Origin: Blasia pusilla
Lineage: Eukaryota; Marchantiophyta; Marchantiopsida; Blasiales
Assembly: GCA_050084515.1 (NCBI GenBank)
Contig: CM114275.1
Coordinates: 26,102,001-26,166,000, forward strand
Direction of reading: 5' to 3'
Length of the DNA: 64,000 nt
Every line of letters begins with the position of its first letter. Within the stretch, counting starts at the first letter, position 1. Position numbers and translations under genes: made by a program. The notes under the pieces were generated by a model, which did not search any database, had not been told where the DNA came from, and saw nothing but the letters and a program-made list of their open reading frames with translations. Of the stretch, positions 55,701-64,000 are shown piece by piece.

Positions 55701-57383
55701 TCAATATATTCCTAAGAAAGAGTGTCAAATCCTCCCTATCAGTAGCTACTCCTAACAATTCTTCTAAATTTTTTTTTCTAGTACTCAAGGCACACACTTT
55801 TTGAGCTTGTTGTGCAAGAATCCAACGCTCTTGACTGCGAGTTGATTTCAAATTTTGGACTTGTTCCCTAAGCTCATGGTTGGTCAAATAATCCAATCTC
55901 AATCCACTTTTTGTATCCCTCTTCCCTCTGTGCACTAAAGCTTCCCCTTCCTTGTAGACTCGATCACGAAAATCAACCTCACGCATGATAGAATAGTACT
56001 TACTGCATGTGAGATTCTTATAGCCTCCTCCATTAAGCGACGATCTACAACATAATTTGTGTCTAAAACAACCTCGTATACTCACCACAATATCTGTAGA
56101 TGGATTGAAAACCTGTGGTTAGCTCACAATCCCACGAATTGCCACCAAGCAGATCATCCAATAATGCCCTTAACATTCATATCTACTCCTCCTTTCCATC
56201 TAACTTTTTCATTCCATAAGCCCCAACAAAGTGAAGCTATTGCGAGGATCAATCTCCGCCAACCCACCTCTGCTATACCGCTCCTTGCTTGGTACGTGTC
56301 CTCCTTGAAGAATTTCAAAATTGAATTTTGCAAGGGATGCCAGTCCCTAGGATTAGGCTTCCTAGGTCTTCCTCATTTATCGGACCTCACCACAAAATCC
56401 TTAGATATCTCTTTGGTCTCCAATGCATCCAAATGATCATGGTTGACCATGTGTGTTCTCAAATTATGCTCCAAAGTTAACTTTCTAGGATACAACTCCG
56501 TGTGCAAATTCCCACACACTGTGCATCTGACCCTAAACAAGAATGACTTATTTCCATACTTCGGAGTATTGGGAGATGGTACCCCAAAGAACACTGAGTT
56601 GCCATCCGCCTCCACATTCAACCGCTGGAATATCTCTAAACCAAAGGCAATTGCTTCACCATGATCAAAAGTTGGTCTCTCTTCAAGAGACTCTGTAGTA
56701 ACCAATCCAAATGGCAAACCCCTTTTCCTACAGCAATTCTCCTTTGTCTTGAAATTGGTAAAGCAATTTGAAATAAGTTTGGGATTTTGACAAGCATTAG
56801 GTTTACCATATCTGGCCCTACACTCAACACAATCCAAATTTCCAAATATCTCAATCCCCTCATCCCATGTTCTAACTTTCCAATTATGGTCGTTATATCC
56901 CTCCTTCTCTACGTGCTTCTGAAATCTCCTCCATTCATCTTCCCACTGTTTATCAACGGCTTCACACATTAGAATTGACTCAAAGGAAGCCCTCTCAAGG
57001 GAAGGGGCTTGTTGTCCTTGAACATGAGCATTATCTATAGTAGCAAACTCATCTAGTGCGTCTGCTATGGTTGACACAACAGTAGCAGAAAAGTGGGAAG
57101 ACACTCGTGTCACCTTCCCAAGCATAGATGATTGCTCTTCAATCACATAGACATTCCCTCCTAGTTCAAAAAGCTCAATCAAGTTCTCCATACCAGGTTT
57201 CACTCTTCCTGGCAACCTATCATCCCAAAAGTAAAAAAAAAAATCAATGACCTCCCCATATTTGACCCTAAAATCTGCAAGAGTTTGCCCCTCTTTGAAG
57301 GATAGAACACATATGGGCACATGAGTCTTACCTTCCCCACCCTTATGAACTAATCTAACAGAGTTGGTCCTTGGAGTAGCCAT
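52795..57383 (-). pseudogene. large transposase-like gene, interrupted by a solo LTR
   Basis: Minus-strand remnant of a protein of over 1000 residues. The N-terminal 336 codons (57383-56373) are open and end in a Cys/His finger-like block (CTVCGN ... HNLRTHMVNH). Next come a coiled-coil-like stretch (56088-55561) with HYSKRTKAIAQEML, then GGRQVAHCFTRNL. At about 55495 the frame is split by a solo LTR and resumes at 54850 with LKRDRAKLPPF. Later blocks are IIFVEDKTR, VGHVLGHGSDGDG, KLINPMDRV, MTDRQNW, MSCHFIV and GSDCCEIFCIKVGGM. The acidic residues in FVED and SDGD could belong to a DDE-type core. It has nonsense codons near 56371, 55558, 54257 and 53806. From memory, similar large uncharacterised proteins are repetitive in bryophyte and algal genomes; the family name is unknown to me. 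Confidence 0.6.
54851..55495 (-). repeat. solo LTR of the Gypsy family (D) inside the transposase-like gene
   Basis: A 645-bp LTR on the minus strand, ending TATGCGCACGACA. The coding frame on both sides joins across it. The flanking CCTTC and CCCTC may be a decayed 5-bp target duplication. Stem-loop 2 here has the compensatory change (55246-55273). Confidence 0.85.
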
Positions 57384-57775
57384 TGCTTGTTTAGACTAGA
57401 TGCTATAAATGCCTAAAATATGGTTCACTTCGTTGTCACGAGGGATAAACATCTGTCATGAACAACAAAAACATACAATACATGGAGCTAGTTAGGTTCT
57501 TCCAAACAAACCTTATGCACATAATGTTCACCTAATACACATGACAAAATTCAATTTACAAAACACGCACATTTGTAACTGTTACATCCTTTAGCAATAG
57601 CCTTTTTTGTGACAAACCCAAATACTAGAGTCCTCATCAACTCGTGAGACAATTATGAAGTCAATCTTACATCACTTTGTCTCTTGACTATCTACTTGCT
57701 AAAAAATGCCATCTTTCTCTAGAACCCAATATATAAAATTCATGAATATGATCTCTAAGTGCAGTTCCTAGTGTA

Positions 57776-58101
57776 CATGGTTGCACAAAAACGGACAAGT
57801 CCTTCCTTAGGACGCATATGGACGGACAAGTCTGGATATGTCCAGGGACATGGGTTCCAAGAGGTGGGACCCATACATATAGTCCATGATGGAATTCCAG
57901 GCAAGGATAAGAGGAGCAATGAGGGACGAGGGAGTGCATGTGGAGGTGGAGGGAGGAAGATATGGGGGAATATGGAACACGAAGGAAAGTAAGGCGAATG
58001 AAAAAGAAGGGAAAGATGGGGCCCATACAGACAAGTCCTTCCATAAGACGAACATAACACGAACATAACACGGACACGGACTTTGTCCATATGCAACCTT
58101 G
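57776..58101. mobile_element. hAT-type miniature element, 326 bp, perfect 8-bp target duplication
   Basis: Ends CATGGTTGCA and TGCAACCTTG, flanked by CTAGTGTA on both sides (57768-57775 and 58102-58109). Same family as 52336-52666 and 36045-36671. Confidence 0.9.
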
Positions 58102-58222
58102 CTAGTGTAGGGTCAAGTTCATGGTCAGGGCAATAGATCATCAAACGCGTCTGATCATGTGTCGTATGATGCCAAACTACTCTCTCACTAGCATATCCAC
58201 GTTTTTCACGTATCCTTCAGAA

Positions 58223-58868
58223 TATCGTGCACATACACATCGCTATACAAAATACATCGTTGTCACCAAACACACACACAAACACACACGATCCCATGCT
58301 AACTCATGGCATCCAAACAACGAGACAAGACGTACTAAAATATCTCAAATTAAAGTAAGATCCAATCTCTCTCTACACCATCTCACACCATAACTCTCAA
58401 AGGTGTGCACTCTCTCTCTCTCATGTCAGACCAAACCCACTCTCCTAATGAGAGGCTTGGGTTACACTCACAAGGCAAGGGACCATAGCTCCGCCGCCTC
58501 ATGCCAAGAGGTTCAACAAAGAGAGAATGAACTCTCAAGCTCTCTCTCCTTGAGGTATACTCCTCTCCTCTCCCAAGCTCTGTCCATGGTAACCTATTCT
58601 CCTAAATCACCTCCTTGGCTCTTGACCTCATGTAGGAGGTCAAGGGTCACTTACCAAAAATAGAAATTCGATCATATACTCAAAATGGTACTGACCTAAA
58701 ATAGCAAGTTCCTCAATATGGCTCCAAATGAGCCAAAACGAAGGGGAAACCTGCTCTCTCAGGTTTCCTGAGGCCTCACCAGGTCATCCTCGATCTACTG
58801 AGCGTGTCCTCCACTACTCACAAAGGCGCTCTACTAGATCTCACCGATCTATCCTAAAAGACGTGACA
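58223..58868 (-). repeat. 3' LTR of Gypsy copy C
   Basis: A 646-bp LTR beginning TGTCACGTCTTTTAGG (minus strand) and ending GTATGTGCACGATA. It is preceded by R1 (about 58996-58871) and the polypurine tract (59010-58997). Stem-loop 2 is at 58621-58644. Confidence 0.85.
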
Positions 58869-59173
58869 GCTGTCGTGCGTATACACATCGCTACACAACA
58901 TATATGGCTGTCACCGAACACACACACAAACACGCACGATCCCATGCTAACTCATGGCATCCAAACAACGAGACAAGAAGTACTAAAATATCTCCTATCG
59001 CCCCCCCTAGCTGGAAGTTAGGTCCCTCTAACTCCAGATAGCCATCTATCCCTATCTACCATCACATACATCTCTCATACGCTAAGAGCAAGAAGGTCGG
59101 GTGCTCGTGTGGCCCCATCGTTAGTCGCCTTCCTGTCATCCATGTCACAGAAAAAGTTGGAATCAAAACACAC

Positions 59174-59512
59174 TTAGCATCTCTTGTATGTACATCTGGG
59201 ACACATCCATCGTCCCCGAGGAACCCTAGTGAGAGGTGGCGTCACACATGCCATATGCCAACCTCTCGAACATCCATGACAGACTAGCATCGTGGCCGCA
59301 CCACGGGTAGAACCACACAACATACAACGCAAGCGTGTAGGAAATACTGCTAAGCTCGGATCTATTGTACTATCAATGTTAGGAAGGTGACATGGCACAC
59401 AATTACGCATGTGGTCCTTCCATACCATACCATCGCGTCCCTCCAGCAAGAGAACACCGGATGGCAAAACATCACGCACTCTCAAGATAGTGTACCCTGC
59501 AGTCACATCCAA
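59174..59512 (-). CDS. PHD finger region of Gypsy copy C, intact
   Basis: An open stretch of 112 codons at the C-terminus of the polyprotein. First comes the conserved block with VLPSGVLLLEGRDGMVWKDH and CVPCHLP, which may be an integrase-tail chromatin-binding module. Then comes a complete C4HC3 PHD finger (59326-59192): CMLC, CHGC, GWH-Met-Ala-Cys, CPRC, with the aromatic Trp before the His and a second Trp before the last Cys pair. PHD fingers typically bind the histone H3 tail. The domain is in the position where chromoviruses carry a chromodomain, which suggests a similar targeting role (inference). Confidence 0.85.
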   Translation of the reverse strand: MDVTAGYTILRVRDVLPSGVLLLEGRDGMVWKDHMRNCVPCHLPNIDSTIDPSLAVFPTRLRCMLCGSTRGAATMLVCHGCSRGWHMACVTPPLTRVPRGRWMCPRCTYKRC

Positions 59513-60433
59513 CGTCGTTGGTGCCGTCTGCTACAAGTAGACATAGTATCCTTGATGAAACCTCCGGATAGTTGGTCGATAACCACCACCCGAATAGTCG
59601 CATACCTCAACGTATCCCGATGCTACGCAATCATCAAGTTCTCGAACGCCATGGGCATACTGTCCGAAACAACTTAGCCCTCTGAGAACATGCTCGCATC
59701 CATACATCTGGGTCATCAAGATCCAACACTTCACCAGCATCTTGACGAATGGCCGCAGGTAAATCTGGCTCTCGGCCATAAAGTAGCAAGTACGGTGAAA
59801 AAGACGCTAAGGATGCCTGCCTGCTCAATTGTATCCCATTGCCAACCAGGGCAACTAGAGGTCCCAATCTCCTAGGTGACCTCTCTGCAAGCCATACTTG
59901 CCTAAAGCCCTCTTCATCGTCTACACAACTCTCTTCGCTAATCCATCCACCTCGGGATGATCTCGCGAAGTCGTGCGGTGGTTGATCAGCGCCTCATCAC
60001 ACAAGGCTTGGAACTCACCAGCAAACTCGGTACCCTCGTCTGTCAACACCTCAACCGGTGCGCCATAATGACTCAGCACTCTGTCAAGGAAGGCATAAGC
60101 TACTCCCTCACTCGCTTTGTCAGGAAATGCAACCAACTCGATCCACTTCGAGAAGTGCTCAACCATCACCAACAAATAACGACTGTGACGCTGCGTCAAA
60201 GGCAAAGGTCTTGCAAAATCTAAACTCCATCTATACCCTAAGCCCATGATCGGTAATGGATGCAAGTGTGGAGTCGGAGCATTGAACGATGCTCGGACCC
60301 GATCACACACCATACACCTGGAAACAAACTGCTGAATGTCAGTCTGCATACCTCGCCACCAATACTGAATGTGGAGCAAGATGTACGTCCGCTTCACCCC
60401 AAAGTAACCCAACTCCTCGTGGGCATGCTGCAC
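59513..60433 (-). pseudogene. integrase of Gypsy copy C
   Basis: 60433-59921 is open. It shows the zinc-binding part (HEELGYFGVKRT ... CMVCDR), the first catalytic Asp in WSLDFARPL, the second in VLTDEGTEFAGEF and the Glu in DHPEVDGLAKRVV. Further integrase sequence with FSPYLLLYGREPDLP is at 59867-59634 in another frame and continues to 59531. There are shifts near 59915 and 59640. Confidence 0.88.
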
Positions 60434-60599
60434 TAGTCATGCTCTCTGCAAAGGATGCGGCACTACGCGTACTCTGCCATCCTCCCAACGGAACCGTCTG
60501 GCCCGCTGTAGGATACGATCCCGCTCTCTAGCATCCATGGTGCTCGCAACGCTGCCAATACGAAGGTACTCCAAGACTACTCCATCATCATGAATATCT

Positions 60600-61264
60600 C
60601 AGCCACTTGTTGTCTCCTCACTGGCCTTGGGATCCAAGCACTCTCCACTAGACCTCGCCATCGAAGTCTCCACACTCTAGCTCTCCATAGCCAACATGCC
60701 TAAATAGGCTGACGCGTGTCATCCTGGCACCGACTCCTCATCACTCTCTCCATACCATCGAGCTCCAATCGCATCTTGCTGACTCGGGCATGGGTAATGA
60801 CTCAACCCATCTGCATCTTGGTTGAGCGTCCCACGTCTATGGACCACATAAAAATCATACTCCTGCAACAACAGAGCCCATCTCGCAAGCTTCCTTGTAA
60901 GCTTGTCGGACTCCATCAACCACTTCAGTGATTGATGATCAATGATGATGGTAAAGGGGTTGCCAAATAATTAACACCTAAACTGCGCGACAGCCCACAT
61001 CGCAGCCAAGCACTCACCCTCATACGAGCTGTACTTTGCCTCTACAGTGTTGTTCGAGCGGCTAGCGTAAGCCACCATGAACTCTCTACCCTCATCATCA
61101 TGTTGGGTGAGCACTGCTCCAAGCCCCAACATGCTCCAATCGGTGTGCAACTGGAAAGGACACCCCTTGATTGGTCTCCTCAAGATGGGCGCGGCTGTCA
61201 ACCTATCCTTGAGCAACTGAAATGCTCGCTCCTGCTCATCCCCCCAGTGCCACTCGTGATCCAC
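60600..61264 (-). pseudogene. RNase H region of Gypsy copy C
   Basis: FQLHTDWSMLGLGAVLTQHD, YEGECLAAMWAVAQF, DHQSLKWLMESDK-like and NQDADGLSHYP blocks are present. The frame is broken by a stop at 60971-60973 and by further changes towards integrase. Confidence 0.85.
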
Positions 61265-62109
61265 CTAGTCAACAAGGTCAGCGGCTTCACAATCGAACTG
61301 AATCCCTTCACGTCTCGCCGATAGAAGTTCGCAAATCCCATGAATGCGCGAACACGGCTCACATCTGTAGGGCGTGGAATGCGTGAGATAGCCTCTACCT
61401 TCGTCTGCTGAACACCAAGGCCCCCTGGGTATATCGTATGACTGGGATATACGATGTCATCAATATAACACCTAGAAAAATCCAGACTAGCCAAGTTCCT
61501 ATCCATGACCCTCTGAAACTCAGCCGGGGCGTTCTTTAACCCGAATGGTAAGAACTCCCACTGGTACAAACAATCCTTCCCGTGAGGATCCATGCCCCAA
61601 AATGTTGTCTTCTGCCTGTCCTCCAATCTGATAGGCAGCTGATGGTATCCGGCTCGCAAATCCAATGAACTGAAGACCTTTGCGTGACCAATCACATCAA
61701 AGATCTCCTTAGGGGTGGGCATGGCATACCTATCGGACTTCATCTGCCGATTGATAGGTCGGTAATCCCCAGAAGTCCGCCTATCCGTCCAGTTGCCATG
61801 CACATCCTTCTTGGCGGGCATGACAGTGGCAGATGCATACTCCCAATGCGACATCTCCACTAGTCCTGCTTCGACCAAGTCCTCGCTCCTACTCTGAATC
61901 AGAGCCCTTTCCATATCACTGTACCTGTAGGGTCGTCGGAAGATCGGCGTATCACTCGACAACTCAATGCGGATCCCCGATCCCTTCAGCATACCCAAAT
62001 CCTCCATGCTAAACGCAAAGCAGCTCCTATAACTCCTGAGGAACTGATGTATTTGGCGTCGCTCTCCTCCTGTCAACTTAGGGCCCATATCAGGCTCCCA
62101 AGTCTCCAT
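61198..62109 (-). pseudogene. reverse transcriptase of Gypsy copy C with internal deletion
   Basis: A long open stretch of 303 codons covering RT from its N-terminal linker. WTDRRTSGDYRPINR, FSSLDLRAGYHQLPIR, FLPFGLKNAPAEFQRVMDR and YIDDIV are intact, and the two frame breaks seen in copy A are absent. Directly after YIDDIV about 41 codons are missing, in frame, relative to copy A (4700-4830), so the palm and thumb are incomplete. Confidence 0.88.
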
Positions 62110-62264
62110 CGTGACTACTGTAGGACTCTCCGATGCGGGTATCAGTGGTTGCTATGGTGCAACCCCGTCTCGAACAAAAACACTCGGCTGCTCTCCTACA
62201 ACCAACTGCAAACGCTGATCTCCTCCACGTGTAGTGCCCAAAACCACGCTCGATGTTATGGCTA

Positions 62265-63410
62265 TCATCTCGTGGCGTACATGCAAAACATCCCAAGAAG
62301 TCCAAGGGTGTCTCTCCCGATCTCCCCTGGTGTGTAGATCTCCTCGGGTCTCCCCCCAGCCACTGCCTCCACCGTCTCGGTAGGCATGGGGCTCACCATC
62401 GCAACTGCTGTGATCTGTCGCGATCTCATACGACGTTGCTCAGCCACTCCCAAGCTGAGGATCCATGTCAAGCAGTTTAGGTCCATTGCCTGACCCAAGA
62501 CATGGCGTCTGATGCCTCTGACACTGACAAACTGCTCCTGTGGGAAATCCCATCGCTCGCTCTCTCTTGTTGGCGTTGGGCTCCACCAACCGCTGAACCT
62601 AGTCATCCCAAACCAAGCCAAGACCGGCCTCCTTGTATGCATAGGAAGTGGGAAAACTCACAAACGTGGGCAAGACTGCACGCGGCCTGCCTACCCTGTT
62701 GACCACAATCAACGGTGGTCGATCATCATGCCTCACTGCCTGTGATCAATGACCTTGATCCATAATGGAATCCACTAACAAATGGGAGGGGCGCTCCACT
62801 CTCGCATATACCCTCCGTAACACCGCATGAGGCACCAAATTGGTCCACCATAGACGCGGGCGATGGGCTTTAGAACCTACACTCGCCGCATCCAAGAACA
62901 CTGCTGGGCCGATCCAGGCACGCACCTGATGAGCACTTGTCACCACCTATGACATGGAGTCTCCTAAGATCGGCACATTCTCCAGAATGTAGGCTGGAGA
63001 ATGAGACTGGTGCTCCTTCAACTACCGTAAGACCCTCAACATCTCCCAAAATAATCTGGACCGACTGTCAGCCAACCCGCTGCCTCATCCAGCACTCGAT
63101 TGGCCCTGACATGGCCAATCGGCAATGACCAAATCAATGGTTCCTACCCGCTCTAAGTCCGCTACCGCCCAACAACAAAATATCCCTCGGTAGGGAACTC
63201 TGGTACCCCTGTATTGCGGACATACAGGTACTGCTGTACTCGCACTCTTGCATGCAAAACAACAGCTAACCTGATGCTAATCCCTCTAAAGAGATCTAAC
63301 ACTCAAATATCCTCCTCCGGGATACACCACACAGTGATTTTGGTATCCAAGGGTGTCATCGTAGCACTCCCTGCTACCTTGGGTTCCTCAGACCCGTCAT
63401 GCTCCGGTGC
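62265..63410 (-). pseudogene. DNMT3-like methyltransferase domain of Gypsy copy C (broken)
   Basis: Same domain as copy A. It retains WPCQGQSSAG (PCQ at 63115-63107), ILENVPIL (about 62985-62965), AHRPRLWWTN (about 62870-62845) and HVLGQAMDLNCLTW. Motif I is damaged (VLDLF followed by a stop). About 83 bp are missing between motifs I and IV (near 63217), and other stops are present. The C-terminal part (62642-62265) runs on in frame past the place where copy A stops, showing that the domain was fused to the RT linker. Confidence 0.88.
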
Positions 63411-64000
63411 AAACATCTCGCTCCACGCGGTCTGCACGTACTCATCTTCCAATCGTCAAACCTCCTCAGTCGAGCCCCACAGCGGCACCTCTCCTCCACG
63501 GAATGATGCAGCTAGCATAACACTCCTCTCCATAAAAATTTCAGAAACTGGAGTATCCTCTGCATGGACATGTCCCTCAATCAAATCACTAGGCCAAGTG
63601 ATGGCACTGCTAAATGCTGCTAAGGTCGCCATCTCTCCTTGCCATTGCTCGATCACTACACTTGTGAATAAAACGGGTAATGAGCTAAGGCGCCCATCAC
63701 CTTATTGCCATCCGGGTCTGTAGGACGTTGACTTCCCCCAATAATCCAGGGAAAACCCCATCGGGTATAACACTCCTCCACCAACCAAGACGTCGTAGGA
63801 CTCTGCATCAGTCACTATCGCCTTGGGTCGCACCACGGACTCATCTATAGGATGTCCCAGGTGAATCCTCACCACAACCTCCTCTCGAATGATATACTGT
63901 GTGGTACTCGCTCCACCCAAGGATGTCTGTATCCGGAATGGACAACGCTCCACATCGGCTCTCGTCAAGCCCAATCCTCTGAATGACGCTTTCCCCAACA
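63411..64000 (-). pseudogene. protease region of Gypsy copy C (partial)
   Basis: 63998-63702 matches copy A after the DSG active site (GKASFRGLGLTRADVE, YDVLVGGGVLYPMGFSLDYW). 63656-63456 matches the spacer before the methyltransferase (LIEGHVHAEDTPVSE). The window ends just before the catalytic Asp. Confidence 0.85.

Larger units (their letters stand above)
58223..64000 (-). mobile_element. Ty3/Gypsy retrotransposon copy C with methyltransferase and PHD domains
   Basis: Second long copy, on the minus strand, running off the right edge inside the protease. It has the same domain order as copy A. It complements A: the junctions protease-methyltransferase and methyltransferase-RT are in one frame, integrase has a clean TDEGTEF, and the PHD finger is intact. 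It is dead because of stops and deletions in the methyltransferase and an in-frame deletion in RT. Confidence 0.93.

Overview
The window reads as nuclear DNA of a land plant. It has spliced genes with GT-AG introns, a plant-type DUF599 membrane protein gene, and long AT-rich intergenic stretches packed with nested, decayed transposons. The types of element (a Gypsy element carrying a DNMT3-like methyltransferase and a PHD finger, a non-LTR element with a C-terminal restriction-like endonuclease, and Helitrons) suggest a non-flowering lineage such as a bryophyte, lycophyte or fern. That placement is inference; I cannot name the species.

Layout. 1-8040: Ty3/Gypsy element copy A (+), cut by the left window edge. 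8041-10400: intergenic DNA and the promoter of the first host gene. 10401-13813: two-exon DUF599 gene. 13814-24990: AT-rich DNA with small Helitron-like elements, a decayed LTR family and a perfect hairpin. 24990-28170: R2-like non-LTR element, copy 1 (-). 28171-35908: intergenic DNA with a second non-LTR relic (32590-34140, -) and a candidate SINE. 35909-38255: nest of an old LTR-like unit holding a hAT-type element with a perfect 8-bp target duplication and a solo LTR of the Gypsy family. 39937-40946: two-exon gene for an Ala-rich, LEA-like protein. 43430-45915: R2-like element copy 2 (-). 46790-47606: relic of a Helitron Rep/helicase gene. 49969-51095: Gypsy fragment B (-). 52336-58101: large broken transposase-like gene interrupted by a solo Gypsy LTR and bracketed by two hAT-type miniature elements. 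58223-64000: Gypsy copy C (-), cut by the right edge.

Only two host genes look intact. The most notable system is the Gypsy family. Comparing copies A and C shows that gag, protease, a DNMT3-type cytosine-5 methyltransferase, reverse transcriptase, RNase H, integrase and a PHD finger were probably encoded in one long frame. Copy A keeps an open methyltransferase domain with all main motifs; copy C keeps an intact PHD finger. An element carrying both a DNA-methylation writer and a chromatin reader could influence its own silencing or its choice of target. The family also has two conserved LTR stem-loops, one with a compensatory base-pair change, and a 127-bp copy of the LTR end placed between the polypurine tract and the 3' LTR.
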